A stretch of 64,000 nucleotides of DNA from assembly GCF_036345915.1 (NCBI RefSeq), contig NZ_CP107785.1, positions 3,658,001 through 3,722,000 on the forward strand, in the 5' to 3' direction. Made by a program: the position numbers and the translations under genes. This DNA is from Nocardia sp. NBC_00565. GTDB lineage: Bacteria; Actinomycetota; Actinomycetes; Mycobacteriales; Mycobacteriaceae. The notes under the pieces were generated by a model, which saw only the letters and a program-made list of their open reading frames with translations, had not been told where the DNA came from and searched no databases. This document shows positions 41,587 through 51,467 of the stretch, piece by piece (the first letter of the stretch is position 1; the number at the start of each line of letters is the position of its first letter).

Positions 41587-41619
41587 GGGCTGCCCCGCGA
41601 AATGCCCCGTGGGGCGCCC
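41587..41619. terminator. Hairpin between convergent genes
   Basis: GGGC-T-GCCCC (41587-41596) pairs with GGGGC-GCCC (41611-41619); an alternative short hairpin GCCCC-GT-GGGGC lies inside. It sits midway between the ends of the quinone oxidoreductase and amidohydrolase genes and could serve both. Confidence 0.6.
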
Positions 41620-41636
41620 TGTCGACGATCGGCGTT

Positions 41637-42857
41637 TCAGCTCACACGCGGGAAGTGGTACAGCTTTCGCGCGTTGAGTTCGACGATCTTGTGCGCTTCG
41701 TCGTCCGGCACCTCGGCAAGCAACTTCTCGGTGAACCGACGGCTGTTGGGCCAGTTCGAATCCGAGTGCGGGTAGTCGCATTCCCAGGTGATGTTGTCGA
41801 CGCCGATCTGGTGCCGACGCGACACACCCTCGAGGTCATCGATGAAGCAGCCGTAGATGTTCCTCCGGAAGATGTCGGACGGCCGCACTTCCTTGTTCAC
41901 ATTCTGGTACCAGCGATGCTTCTCCCACGTGAGGTCGATACGCTCGAGAAGATAAGGTATCCAACCGATTCCACCCTCGGACAAAGCGACCTTCAGGTTG
42001 GGGAACTTGTAGAACACCGGCGAGAACAACAGATCGGCGGTCGCGTACATCGAATTGGTTCCGAACAGCGCGATCATCACAGCCATCGGCGCCTCGGGTG
42101 AAGTCATCGGAGCCTTGCCGGAAGATCCGAAGTGCATGCACAACGGCATCTTCGTCTCCTCGGCCGCGCGGAAGACCGGGTCCCAGTGATCGGTGTAGAA
42201 GGACGGCAGACCGAGCCCGACAGTGTTCTCCGGGAATGTGATCGCCTTGGCGCCCTTGGCATGACAACGGTAGATCTCTTTCGCCGCCTCCTGCGGATCC
42301 CACAGCGGCAGAATGATGAGCGGGATGAAGCGATCGGGGGCGGTGGCGGCCCACTCGTCGAGATGGAAGTCGTTCCACGCCTGAACCGAGAGCAGCGCGA
42401 GCTCACTGTCCTTGTGGTCGATGAAGACTGTTCCGGCGAAACGCGGAAACGACGGGAAGCACAACGCAGCCTGAACGCCGTCGATGTCCATGTCGGCGAC
42501 ACGCGCCTTGGGGTCGTAGCAGCCGGGCAGCATGTCCGAATACCGGGTCGGGTCCATGCCGTATTCCTGCGGCTTCTTGCCGGCGACGGCATTGAGGCCG
42601 ATGTTGGGGTAGACCTTGCCTTCGTACGACCAGACCTGGGCGACCTTGGCCTGTGCTGCACGACCACCTTCACCACGTGCGGACGCGAGCAGCACCTTGG
42701 ACAGACCTTCGTCGCCGCCGCTCTTGCTCATATCCATCTCGATGATCCGCGGCCCCTCCGCATGGAACTTCTTCGGCAGACGATCCGTCCACACGTTCGG
42801 CGGTTCGATGAGGTGATCGTCCACCGAGATCAATTGCATATGGTCCTGAAGCGGCAC
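41637..42857 (-). CDS. Amidohydrolase-2 family metal-dependent hydrolase/decarboxylase
   Basis: A 406-residue TIM-barrel protein of the Amidohydro_2 (ACMSD-like) family. It has the metal-site start ISVDDHLIEPPNVWTDRLPK, VADMDIDGVQAALCFPSFPR, MPLCMHFGSSGKAPM (His), ALSEGGIGWIPYLLERIDL and the terminal metal-binding ITWECDYPHSDSNWP (Asp). Members decarboxylate aromatic or dienoic acids or hydrolyse C-C and C-N bonds. In actinobacterial steroid and terpenoid clusters such proteins are frequent but mostly uncharacterised. A palindromic operator lies 88 bp upstream. Confidence 0.92.
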   Translation of the reverse strand: MPLQDHMQLISVDDHLIEPPNVWTDRLPKKFHAEGPRIIEMDMSKSGGDEGLSKVLLASARGEGGRAAQAKVAQVWSYEGKVYPNIGLNAVAGKKPQEYGMDPTRYSDMLPGCYDPKARVADMDIDGVQAALCFPSFPRFAGTVFIDHKDSELALLSVQAWNDFHLDEWAATAPDRFIPLIILPLWDPQEAAKEIYRCHAKGAKAITFPENTVGLGLPSFYTDHWDPVFRAAEETKMPLCMHFGSSGKAPMTSPEAPMAVMIALFGTNSMYATADLLFSPVFYKFPNLKVALSEGGIGWIPYLLERIDLTWEKHRWYQNVNKEVRPSDIFRRNIYGCFIDDLEGVSRRHQIGVDNITWECDYPHSDSNWPNSRRFTEKLLAEVPDDEAHKIVELNARKLYHFPRVS

Positions 42858-43245
42858 TGTGGCTCCCTACGTGAATTGGATGACGGCTCTTGGGCGCCGC
42901 GCCATCCGATGTGTCAGCATCCGAGGCATGAACAACGGTCAATCTGACATAGTGTCATCGTAGTGATGGCCATCACGAAGGTCAACGCTTGTGGATCTCT
43001 ACCTGCTGATTACGTTCCGTTTGCCATGGAATCGAACTATTCGATCCTGCCCCGACATCGGTGTTTGTCATATTTCTGACGCTTCGTACATATTACCGTT
43101 AAGCCCCATAGCCGTCGTCGCGGTCGAACATCGCACGGTCCTCGACCTCCGGGTCAGTCGACGCGTAGGGGTGTGCATCCCGCTTCGGTCATGCTCAGAC
43201 TCGTTCTGCTGCAACGGGATCGACGAACGCACCGTGGTGCGGCCC
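42858..43245. other. Non-coding 388-bp gap upstream of the amidohydrolase
   Basis: No gene or remnant was recognised. Besides the operator at 42945, TGTCATATTTCTGACG occurs near 43066-43081, an inverted arrangement of the same arms. The right end is the region after the stop of the second binding-protein gene. Confidence 0.5.
42945..42957. promoter_or_regulatory. Palindromic operator TGACATAGTGTCA
   Basis: Perfect palindromic arms TGACA/TGTCA with a 3-base centre, preceded by ATC (ATCTGACATAGTGTCA). It lies 88 bp before the amidohydrolase start and is one of the clearest copies of the recurring motif. Confidence 0.65.
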
Positions 43246-44808
43246 TCAGTGTGACGTTTTACCCGCGTACCGCACATCGAAAATGCTGGTGAAGTCGGAC
43301 TGCCCAAGAGTGTCCATCCCGACTGTGTGGGACGAATAGGCCGCCATGGTGGGAACGCCGCACAGATAGACGTCGTACGCGTCGTCGGCAGCAACCGAAG
43401 AGGCACGCGTCAGCAATCCGGTCCGCTCGTCGTCGGACACAGCGGGATCGAGGCTCCGTAGCACCGCGTTGGAGAACTCGGCGGACGGCGGTGTCGGAAA
43501 GCGGTACGCGGCCATGTAGTTCAACAGCAACGACTGCCCGGGCAGCGGGTAGGCCAACCGTGAGTTCAGCAGTGCCTTGTGGCCCCGTTGAAAGGTTGCC
43601 TGCGCATCCACAGCCGGGATGGGCTGGAGCCGCACATCGACCCCCACATCCCTCAACTGTGCCTGCACAGCGGTGGCCATCTCCTGCTGTGGCGATGCGC
43701 CGGCGACAAAGATCAGGTCGATCGACAGGTCGTCGGGCGCGTTGGCTTCGCGGAGCAACCGCCGAGCCCGGTCCGGATCGAAGGTGTACAACTCGGTTCT
43801 GGAGTTGTCGTGGCCGACGACTCCCTCAGGAAGGGGCTGCGACAGCGGCGGACAGGTGCCGTCGAGCAGAGCGTCATTGATTCCCTTGCGATCGATCGCA
43901 TAGTTCAACGCCTGCCGGACTCGACGATCCTCCAGCCCGGGGGTGCCGATGTCGAGTTGGACGGCGTAGGACTGGACGACCGGATACTGGTGAAATTCGA
44001 ATCCTCGCTGGCGCAGCACGTTCTGCGCCTCGTCGAACTGATCCGGATCGATCTTGATGGCGTCGACCTGGCCGGACCGGAATGCGTTGAGCCGCGCGTT
44101 GTCGTCCGCCAACCCGATCAGCTCGAGGCGTGCCGATTTCTGCGCTTCCGGATCCCAGTACCCCTCGTGCCGGGTGTAGGTGAAGCGATCACCCGGGCGG
44201 ATCACGTCGAACTCGTACGGCCCGGAACCCACATCGGTAGTGGCGGGATCGGATCCGGCGGCGATCGCCGCCACATCGACGATCGCCGCCTCGGTGGTGG
44301 ACAGTGCGGATGACAGGTCGATTGCTGGCCGGTTGGTCGAGATGCGAACCGTCCAGGTATCGAGCGCTTCGACATTCGAGATCATGTCGAAGCGACCGGC
44401 CACCCTCGATCGCGCGGGATCTCGGGCACGGTCGAGACTGGCGACGACCGCGGCCGCGTCGACCGGCGCACCGCTGTGAAACGAAACATCGTCTCGCAAG
44501 AAGAAATCCACCGACGAGCCATCGGGTGCGAACTCCCACGATCGCGCCACCATCGGCGCGATCGCGGGGCCCGCAACCGCCTGTGTCAGTCGGTCGTACA
44601 CGGGAGACAGGAACGGAAAATCGATTTGATAGTTCCCGGACTGGTGCGGATCCAGGTTGTTGGGGACCACGTTTCCGGCCACCCGCAGCGTTGCTCCACG
44701 ATCGACCGACCGGGCCCCCTCCCGCGCCTGATCCGGTGTCCCACAGGACGTCAGCATCAACAGACAGATCGAAACCGCGGCCACCCGGGCCACTGTGCCG
44801 GTGTTCAT
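43246..44808 (-). CDS. ABC transporter substrate-binding lipoprotein (family 5), second copy
   Basis: A 520-residue periplasmic-type oligopeptide/dipeptide-binding protein. The signal peptide has the lipobox LMLTSCGTPD, so it is a membrane-anchored lipoprotein. The family-5 signature region is NNLDPHQSGNYQIDFPFLSP with PVYDRLTQAVAGP; further along are GSGPYEFDVIRPGDRFTYTR and RRVRQALNYAIDRKGIND. It starts 3 bp after the stop of a close paralogue (44812) and ends the transporter operon. Family-5 proteins bind peptides, nickel, sugars or small organic acids; here a pathway substrate is likely. Confidence 0.93.
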   Translation of the reverse strand: MNTGTVARVAAVSICLLMLTSCGTPDQAREGARSVDRGATLRVAGNVVPNNLDPHQSGNYQIDFPFLSPVYDRLTQAVAGPAIAPMVARSWEFAPDGSSVDFFLRDDVSFHSGAPVDAAAVVASLDRARDPARSRVAGRFDMISNVEALDTWTVRISTNRPAIDLSSALSTTEAAIVDVAAIAAGSDPATTDVGSGPYEFDVIRPGDRFTYTRHEGYWDPEAQKSARLELIGLADDNARLNAFRSGQVDAIKIDPDQFDEAQNVLRQRGFEFHQYPVVQSYAVQLDIGTPGLEDRRVRQALNYAIDRKGINDALLDGTCPPLSQPLPEGVVGHDNSRTELYTFDPDRARRLLREANAPDDLSIDLIFVAGASPQQEMATAVQAQLRDVGVDVRLQPIPAVDAQATFQRGHKALLNSRLAYPLPGQSLLLNYMAAYRFPTPPSAEFSNAVLRSLDPAVSDDERTGLLTRASSVAADDAYDVYLCGVPTMAAYSSHTVGMDTLGQSDFTSIFDVRYAGKTSH

Positions 44809-44811
44809 CGT

Positions 44812-46404
44812 CTACGACGTCTTTCCGACGTACCGGGTGTCGACAATGCCGGAGAAATCGCCTTGACCGGCTTTGTCGATACCGAACACCTTGTCCGTGA
44901 ACGCAGCCTGCGTCGGAATGCCACAGATGAACACGTCGTAGGCATCCTTGGACGCGATCCGCGACGCGGTGGTGTACAGGCCGATCCGCTCCTGGTCACT
45001 GATGTTCGGGTCGAGACTCGCGTTGACCGCGTCGGTGAACTCCCGCGAAGGAGCAGTCGGGAACCGCAGCGGCACGAGGTAATTACTCTGCAGCGACTGT
45101 GCGGGTGTGGGGTAGGTCAGCCGCGGGTTGAGCAGCGCGTATTTGCCCGTGCCCATTCGCAACTGCGCATCGGCAGTCGACAGCGGGACGATGTCCAGTC
45201 CGACACCGACCTCGGCCAACTGCGCCTGGATAGCGGTCGCCATCTCCTGTTGCGGAGAGAGACCGGCGACAGTGATCACCTTCAGCCGTAGATCTGCCGG
45301 CGCTTTGGCCTCGGCGAGGAGTTGACGCGCCTTGTCCGGGTCGTAGGTGTATCGGCCGTCGGATTCTTGATCGGTTCCTTCGATCCCCGGCGCGATCGGC
45401 TGCGAAATCGGTGCGCACTGATCTTTCAGGAGAGCTCCGTTGATTCCGTTACGATCGATGGCGAAATTGAGCGCCTGACGGACTCGCGGATCTTGGAGAC
45501 CCGGCTGGCCGATGTCGAGTTGCACCGCATAGTACTGAGCGGCCGGGAAACTGTGGAGTCGATACTGCGGCAGGCGCAGGAGGGTGTTCAAATCATCGGC
45601 CTGCCCGGCCTTCGCCAGCATGACGTCGATCTGTCCGCTACGGAACGCATTGAGCCGCGCGTTGTCGTCGGTGATACCGATGATCTCGAGCTTCGCAGCC
45701 TTCTGCGCCTCCGGATCCCAGTATCCGTCGAAACGGCTGTAGGTGATGCGGTCGCCACGGCGAACCTCGTCCACGACGTACGGCCCCGATCCTGCCGTTT
45801 CCACCGACAGGTCTACGTTGCCGTCGATTGCGGCAGGATTGATGATCGCGGCGACGGTGCTCGACAGCGCTGCCGGTAGGTCGACCGCGGGACGAGACGT
45901 CGAGATCCTGACAGTGGTGGGGTCGATCTCTTGGATGCCGGTGATCAACGTCAGCGCGCCCGCCGCACGGGCACGCGTCGGATCAGTCGCTCGTTGCAGG
46001 CTCTTCACCACGGCGGCGGCGTTGACGGGGGTACCGTCGTGGAACTTCGCGTCGGTGCGCAACTTGAAATCCGCGGACCTGCCGTCCGGCGCGAACGCCC
46101 ACGATTGGGCCAACATCGGCGCGATCGCCGGTCCCGCGACCGCCTGTGTGAGTCGGTCGTACACGGGCGAAAGGTAATTGAAATCGATCTGATAGTTCGC
46201 CGACTGGTGCGGGTCGAGATTGTTCGGTCCCACCGTCCACGCGTACCGCAGCGTGGCATTGAGATTGACTTTGCTCGGGTCGGCGCCCCGCCCGTCGGCG
46301 GTCGACGAAGTACCACCGCCACCGCAGGCCGCGGTGACCGCGGCAACCATTACCAGACTTACCAAAACCTGTAAGCCGAACCGAGTTCGGTTGTGAACCT
46401 TCAT
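44812..46404 (-). CDS. ABC transporter substrate-binding lipoprotein (family 5), first copy
   Basis: A 530-residue paralogue of the neighbouring gene. The lipobox is VTAACGGGG, after the ATG at 46404 (MKVHNRTRFGLQVLV). The core repeats the neighbour's motifs: NNLDPHQSANYQIDFNYLSP, GSGPYVVDEVRRGDRITYSR and PRVRQALNFAIDRNGIN. The two copies are similar along their whole length, so they arose by tandem duplication and may differ in ligand range. The gene follows the permease gene by 68 bp. Confidence 0.93.
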   Translation of the reverse strand: MKVHNRTRFGLQVLVSLVMVAAVTAACGGGGTSSTADGRGADPSKVNLNATLRYAWTVGPNNLDPHQSANYQIDFNYLSPVYDRLTQAVAGPAIAPMLAQSWAFAPDGRSADFKLRTDAKFHDGTPVNAAAVVKSLQRATDPTRARAAGALTLITGIQEIDPTTVRISTSRPAVDLPAALSSTVAAIINPAAIDGNVDLSVETAGSGPYVVDEVRRGDRITYSRFDGYWDPEAQKAAKLEIIGITDDNARLNAFRSGQIDVMLAKAGQADDLNTLLRLPQYRLHSFPAAQYYAVQLDIGQPGLQDPRVRQALNFAIDRNGINGALLKDQCAPISQPIAPGIEGTDQESDGRYTYDPDKARQLLAEAKAPADLRLKVITVAGLSPQQEMATAIQAQLAEVGVGLDIVPLSTADAQLRMGTGKYALLNPRLTYPTPAQSLQSNYLVPLRFPTAPSREFTDAVNASLDPNISDQERIGLYTTASRIASKDAYDVFICGIPTQAAFTDKVFGIDKAGQGDFSGIVDTRYVGKTS

Positions 46405-46472
46405 GACTGTGTCTGTTCCTTTTTCGCAGGGCAAAGGCCGAATTGTCGCCGGAGTGGAGCGGATTCGATCGG

Positions 46473-47423
46473 CTACTTTCTGATCTTGGGATTGAGGTAG
46501 CCGTACGACATGTCGACCAACAGGTTGCAGACGAGCACTACCAACGCACTGATGATGACCACCCCCTGCACCATCGGCAGGTCACGTTGCACCACGGCGG
46601 TGTAACCGAGCATTCCCAATCCGGATATGGCGAAGACGAATTCGACCGTGACGGCACCACCGAGGATGCGTCCCATCTGCATACCCAGCACAGTGACGAT
46701 GGAGATCGCGGCGTTCTTCATCGTGTGCTTCCACAGGACGCTGCGTGCGCTGAGACCCTTCGCCCGCGAGGTGCGCACGTAGTCCTTGTTCATCGCATCG
46801 ACGATCGAACCGCGTGTCTGACGGGCCAACTCGGCCGCCGACACCGCGGCGAGCGCGATACCCGGCAGAATGAGGTGCCGTGCCCATTCGATGATTCCGC
46901 CATCGGCGATCGTCACGTAACCGGTGGCCGGTAGCCACGTTCTGGTGATGGCGAATGTGATGACCAGCAGCAGTCCGAGCACAAACGGTGGAACCGACAT
47001 CAGCAGTGCTGCAACAGTAGTCACCGCCCGGTCGACGATCGACCCCTGTTTCACCGCTGCCCACACACCGAGCGGAATCCCGATGACTACGGTCAAGATG
47101 ATCGCCCACAGAGCCAGGGACCCGGTAATCCAGACCCGCTCCATGAGAGCATCGGTCACGGCCTGACCACTGTAGAGGGATGTTCCCAGATCACCGGTGA
47201 CAGCTTTGCCCACCCACTCCACATATCGGACGATCATGGGCGAGTCGAGATGGAGATTCTGGCGGATCATTTCGATCTGCTCCGGGCTCGCACCGTCACC
47301 GGCGATACGAGCCGCCGGATCGGTACCGCGGTTTGCCAATTCGAGCAGGGCGAAGGACAGAAAAGCCACCAGAAGCAGCAACGGTACCGACGCAAGAATG
47401 CGGCTGGAGACTAGCTTGAGCAT
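46473..47423 (-). CDS. ABC transporter permease, DppB type
   Basis: A 316-residue inner-membrane permease with six predicted membrane segments (first SVPLLLLVAFLSFALLELA). It has the periplasmic loop MIRQNLHLDSPMIVRYVEW and GDLGTSLYSGQAVTDAL, and the EAA loop region DYVRTSRAKGLSARSVLWKH. The ATG at 47423 gives the classical DppB start MLKLVSSRILAS. It is the partner of the DppC-type permease at 49357. The gene order C-D-F-B-A-A is unusual, since B normally precedes C. Confidence 0.94.
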   Translation of the reverse strand: MLKLVSSRILASVPLLLLVAFLSFALLELANRGTDPAARIAGDGASPEQIEMIRQNLHLDSPMIVRYVEWVGKAVTGDLGTSLYSGQAVTDALMERVWITGSLALWAIILTVVIGIPLGVWAAVKQGSIVDRAVTTVAALLMSVPPFVLGLLLVITFAITRTWLPATGYVTIADGGIIEWARHLILPGIALAAVSAAELARQTRGSIVDAMNKDYVRTSRAKGLSARSVLWKHTMKNAAISIVTVLGMQMGRILGGAVTVEFVFAISGLGMLGYTAVVQRDLPMVQGVVIISALVVLVCNLLVDMSYGYLNPKIRK

Positions 47424-47472
47424 GGACCCGACTCCTCGGTCGCGTGCAGTGTGGTGGTAAGAGACAACTTCG

Positions 47473-48300
47473 TCATGACGCCGCCAATGCACGGCGCGCG
47501 GCGCGTTTTCGTGGATTCATCACCGGAATCGCGGACAGCAGATCCTTGGTGTAGGCATCCTTCGGGTCCTCGAATATCCGCTCGGTAGAACCGGACTCGA
47601 CGATTTCACCGCGACGCATGACGGTCACGTCGTGAGCGAACATCTTCACCAGAGCCAGGTCGTGGGAGATGAAGAGGTAACTGATCTGGCGCTCCTGCTG
47701 CAGGTCCTGCAGAAGATTGAGGACCTGAGCCTGGATAGAGACATCGAGCGCGGCGACGGGCTCGTCGCAGATGATGAGCTCGGGCTCGGTCGCGAGTGCA
47801 CGGGCAATGGCGATCCGCTGCAGTTGTCCGCCGGAGAACTCGTGCGGATACTTCTCCATCTGGTCGACTCGCAGTCCCACCCGCTCGAGCAGTTCTGCCA
47901 CCTTGTTCTCGCGTTCCCGACCCCGCAGATCGGTATGCAGCGTCAGGGGTTCCGCTACGGACTGCCCGACGAGCATGCGGGGATCGAGGGAGTTGAACGG
48001 ATCCTGGAAGATCATGGTGGCCCGACGCCGCAGTCGCCGAACGTTTTTCGACGACATCTGCAGAATGTCGTTACCGAACAGTCTGATCGCGCCGGTGTCG
48101 GGCGTCTCCAGTCGCAACGCCATTCGGCCGATCGTGGACTTCCCCGCACCGCTCTCGCCGACGATCGCGCGAGTGCGACCTTTCTCCACTGTGAAGGAAA
48201 CGTCTTTGACCGCGTGCGTGCGCTCGGTCGCGATACCGAACACGTTGCGCTTCTTGACGAACGACTTGACGATGTTGTCGACTTCGAGAACGGTGGTCAT
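47473..48300 (-). CDS. ABC transporter ATP-binding protein, DppF type
   Basis: A 275-residue ATPase: Walker A AIVGESGAGKSTIGRMALRL, Q-loop MIFQDPFNSLDPRMLVGQSV, signature EFSGGQLQRIAIARALAT, Walker B ELIICDEPVAALDVSIQAQV and switch His in LFISHDLALVKMFAHD. The C-terminal YTKDLLSAIPVMNP is the usual peptide-importer extension. It overlaps the DppD gene by four bases (ATGA). Confidence 0.95.
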   Translation of the reverse strand: MTTVLEVDNIVKSFVKKRNVFGIATERTHAVKDVSFTVEKGRTRAIVGESGAGKSTIGRMALRLETPDTGAIRLFGNDILQMSSKNVRRLRRRATMIFQDPFNSLDPRMLVGQSVAEPLTLHTDLRGRERENKVAELLERVGLRVDQMEKYPHEFSGGQLQRIAIARALATEPELIICDEPVAALDVSIQAQVLNLLQDLQQERQISYLFISHDLALVKMFAHDVTVMRRGEIVESGSTERIFEDPKDAYTKDLLSAIPVMNPRKRAARRALAAS

Positions 48301-49364
48301 CTCTTGATTCCTTCCAACGCGAGCGCGTCGGCCCGCGCGCAGCGGACCCGGTGCACGTCGGCACCGGTCAACGAGACCGCTCCGCTGTCACAAAGTCCGG
48401 CCTGCGCATAGCTACAGCGAGGGTGAAAACGGCAGCCCTCGGGCCAATTCCAGGCTGCCGGAACAGTTCCGGGAATCGCGTACAGACGCTCGGCACGCAC
48501 CTGAGCGTCCGGAGTCGATGCCAGCAGACCTTCGGTATAGGGGTGCTGCGGGTCGTAGAAGAGTTCCTCGGCTCCGGTGCTCTCCATTACCTGCCCCCCG
48601 TACAGCACCGAGACACGGTCGCAGGTCTCGGCGACGACACCGAGGTCGTGGGTGATGAACAGGATGCCCAGCCCCATCCGTCCCTGGAGTTCGGTGAGCA
48701 GTTCGAGCACCTGAGCCTGGACCGTCACATCCAATGCGGTCGTCGGCTCGTCGGCGATGAGCACCACCGGTTCGCAGGCCACCGCCATGGCCAGCATGAC
48801 CCGCTGGCACATCCCGCCACTGAACTGGTGCGGGTACTCGTGCGCGCGAGCGGCCGCATCGGGGATCCCGACGAGTTCGAGCATCTCGACCGCGCGGGCC
48901 CACGCCTGACCTCTACCGACACCGTCACTGTGCCGACGGACGACTTCGGCGATCTGGTCTCCGACGGTGAACGCCGGATTGAGCGATCGACGCGGCTCCT
49001 GGAAGATCATCCCGATGTCTTTGCCGCGCAGCGCATTCATCTCACGATTGCTCAGCCCGACCAGTTCGCGGCCTTCGAGCTGGACCGATCCGGTGATCTT
49101 CACCCGTGGCCCGCTGAGCAAGCCCATGATCGCCAGTGACGTCACCGTCTTGCCGGAACCGGACTCACCCACCAAACCCAAGGTTTCACCACGACGGAGG
49201 GTGAGATCGAGATGGTCGACAACCGTCGACCATCCGTGCTCGGTCTTGAACTCGATACACAGGTTCGAGACCTCGAGCACAACCCCACCGATGCATGCGT
49301 CGGAACCGCTGCCGCGCAATGTATCCGGTGTCCCGGGCGAGTTCGTCGTGATGTTGTCAGCCAT
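48297..49364 (-). CDS. ABC transporter ATP-binding protein, DppD type
   Basis: A 355-residue ATPase: Walker A GLVGESGSGKTVTSLAIMGL, MIFQEPRRSLNPAFTVGDQI, signature QFSGGMCQRVMLAMAVACEP, Walker B LIADEPTTALDVTVQAQVLE and ILFITHDLGVVAETCDRV. The C-terminal Cys-rich RFHPRCSYAQAGLCDSG segment is typical of DppD/OppD, where it can hold an iron-sulfur cluster. The ATG at 49364 (MADNITTNSP) overlaps the end of DppC and is preferred to one at 49388. Confidence 0.95.
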   Translation of the reverse strand: MADNITTNSPGTPDTLRGSGSDACIGGVVLEVSNLCIEFKTEHGWSTVVDHLDLTLRRGETLGLVGESGSGKTVTSLAIMGLLSGPRVKITGSVQLEGRELVGLSNREMNALRGKDIGMIFQEPRRSLNPAFTVGDQIAEVVRRHSDGVGRGQAWARAVEMLELVGIPDAAARAHEYPHQFSGGMCQRVMLAMAVACEPVVLIADEPTTALDVTVQAQVLELLTELQGRMGLGILFITHDLGVVAETCDRVSVLYGGQVMESTGAEELFYDPQHPYTEGLLASTPDAQVRAERLYAIPGTVPAAWNWPEGCRFHPRCSYAQAGLCDSGAVSLTGADVHRVRCARADALALEGIKR

Positions 49365-50283
49365 GTGCGCCACGTCCTTCGAAAGCATCGCGCATACCGT
49401 CTCCGAAGGTGGAAAGGGCGAGCACGGTCAGCACGATCGCCACCGTCGGCACGATCATGAAGCTGGGTGAGGCATTGACGTTCTGGAATGCGTCTTGCAG
49501 CATCGATCCCCAGCTCGCCTGCGGCGATTCCACGCCGAGGCCGAGGAAGCTCAGACTGGCCTCGACGATGATCACGATTCCGGCGCCGAAGGTCAGCTGA
49601 ATCATCAACGCGGAGCTGGCATTCGGCAGAACATGGCGCCACAGCAAGCGGAAGTTCGAGCACCCCACGCTGCGGCACGCTTCGATGTAGGACTCGCCCG
49701 CCACCGCCTGCGCTTCGGATCTGGCCACACGGAACAGTCGGGGAGCCAGCAGCAATCCGACGGCGATCATGGCATTGGTCAAACCCGGCCCCAGGACACT
49801 GACGACGGCGAGGGCCAGGATCAGCGGCGGAAGCGCGAGCAATGCTTCCGCGATCCGACTGAGCACCGCGTCGACAGGTCCGCCGACCAAGCCGGCCAGA
49901 AGCCCGAACGGGATACCGACCACGGATGCCAAGGCCATCGCCTGCACTATCGCCAACACCGCGATCTGCGTGGCATCGACCAGCCGACTGAACGTGTCAC
50001 GCCCGTAGCCATCGGTACCGAACCAATGCTCTCCACTCGGCCCTTGCAGTCGTTCACCCAGCGCCTGGGCGTTGGGGTCGTGCGTCATCAGCAATACCCC
50101 GAAAACAGCGACGAGCACCAACAGCACCAGAAATGCCAGCGATACCATCGCCGCACCGTTGGACCTCAGCGCGCGCCACTTGCGGCCGCCGCGGAACCGC
50201 TTCTTGCGTGAGAGCGGATGCGGCCGTTCGGTCTTCGCTGTACCCGCCGCGGGATCGGGCGACGGCTCGGGGATGGCGGTCAT
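49357..50283 (-). CDS. ABC transporter permease, DppC type
   Basis: A 308-residue permease starting at the ATG that overlaps the thiolase-fold stop (TGATG). It has a basic cytoplasmic N-terminus (LSRKKRFRGGRKWRALRSNG), a first membrane segment MVSLAFLVLLVLVAVFGVLL, the DppC signature EHWFGTDGYGRDTFSRLVDA, and the EAA loop YIEACRSVGCSNFRLLWRHV. Its direct overlap with a thiolase-fold gene ties import to the catabolic pathway. Confidence 0.95.
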   Translation of the reverse strand: MTAIPEPSPDPAAGTAKTERPHPLSRKKRFRGGRKWRALRSNGAAMVSLAFLVLLVLVAVFGVLLMTHDPNAQALGERLQGPSGEHWFGTDGYGRDTFSRLVDATQIAVLAIVQAMALASVVGIPFGLLAGLVGGPVDAVLSRIAEALLALPPLILALAVVSVLGPGLTNAMIAVGLLLAPRLFRVARSEAQAVAGESYIEACRSVGCSNFRLLWRHVLPNASSALMIQLTFGAGIVIIVEASLSFLGLGVESPQASWGSMLQDAFQNVNASPSFMIVPTVAIVLTVLALSTFGDGMRDAFEGRGAHG

Positions 50284-51467
50284 CAGCTGTCCCTCCGTAG
50301 CAACAGGCAACCGGCCTCGGGTCCGCCGCCGACTCCCACCGCCGCGATCTCCACGTCCCTGGGGATCTGTCGATCTCCGCCCTCGCCCCATAGTTGGACG
50401 CAAGCCTCGTGCAGGAATCCGTAACCGTGCAGTCGACCGGCCGACAACTGTCCGCCGTGCGGGTTGATCGGCAGGGCGCCGTCGAGTCGGTAGCGCTCCT
50501 CGTTGTCGAGGAACTGACCGACTTTGCCGTGGTCGGCGAACCCGAACGCCTCGATCCATTGCAGGGTCAAATAACTGAAACCGTCGTAGAGCGTGGCGAA
50601 ATCGACGTTGTTCGGCGTCAGATCGGTGGTCGCCCACATCGAGGCGGCAGCGTCGAACGGCGCGGTAGTGGTGAAGTCGGCGCGCTGATCCCAGTTGTGG
50701 CGCTGGTAGAGACCCGCACCGGCCGCCTCGATGGCGATCGGTGTGTTCTTCAGGCCCTTCGATGCCTCGCGGCGCGAGACGATAATGGCAGTGGCGCCGT
50801 CACAAGGCACATCGCAGTCGTAGAGGCCCAGCGGGGTGGAGATCATGCGCGCGCCGAGGTAGTCCTCCATCGTCATCGGAGTGCGGTAGATGGCATTGGG
50901 GTTCAACCCCGCGTTGCGGCGACTGTTGATGACGATCTTGCCCAGCTGTTCCCTGGTCAGCCCGAACTCCCACATATACCGTTGGGCGAACATTCCGATC
51001 CAGTTCGCCGGTGAAGCCGCGCCGAAGGGCATCCGGAACTCCGAATGCCCGGACGCGCGGGCCATTTTCGAGGTCAGTGCGGCTGCGCGTCCCGACGCCT
51101 GAGCGGTCGCCTCCCAGACCGAGCGGAAACAGAGCACGTGGTCGGCCCGCCCCGACGCCACCGCCGCTGCCGCGTCGAGCAAGGTACCGATCTGACCCGA
51201 AGTCTCGACGCCGCTGACATGCCACCGCGTTTCGAGTCCGAAGGCGTCGCGCACGTCATGGGTGGTCGCTCCGACGAACCCGCTCTCCGCCGCTACCGGG
51301 CCGGGGTAGCTGGCCACCCCGTCGATGTCGTCGAACGACAAACCGGCGTGCTCCACCGCACGCGCCGAAGCCTCGAGGGCGAGAGCGATTCCGGTCCGGC
51401 CGATTCGACGACCGATCTGAGACTGTCCGATACCCGTGATCACCGCACGGTTGTCCACGAAGGTCAT
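50283..51467 (-). CDS. Ltp2-like thiolase-fold protein
   Basis: A 394-residue thiolase-fold protein: ALEASARAVEHAGLSFDDID, VSGVETSGQIGTLLDAAAAV, DFATLYDGFSYLTLQWIEAF and the C-terminal LPINPHGGQLSAGRLHGYGF in place of a thiolase His loop. As in Ltp2-type aldolases, the canonical Cys/His pair is not in place. It overlaps a DUF35 gene upstream and the DppC gene downstream. I infer a CoA-dependent aldolase or thiolase complex with that DUF35 protein. Confidence 0.88.
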   Translation of the reverse strand: MTFVDNRAVITGIGQSQIGRRIGRTGIALALEASARAVEHAGLSFDDIDGVASYPGPVAAESGFVGATTHDVRDAFGLETRWHVSGVETSGQIGTLLDAAAAVASGRADHVLCFRSVWEATAQASGRAAALTSKMARASGHSEFRMPFGAASPANWIGMFAQRYMWEFGLTREQLGKIVINSRRNAGLNPNAIYRTPMTMEDYLGARMISTPLGLYDCDVPCDGATAIIVSRREASKGLKNTPIAIEAAGAGLYQRHNWDQRADFTTTAPFDAAASMWATTDLTPNNVDFATLYDGFSYLTLQWIEAFGFADHGKVGQFLDNEERYRLDGALPINPHGGQLSAGRLHGYGFLHEACVQLWGEGGDRQIPRDVEIAAVGVGGGPEAGCLLLRRDS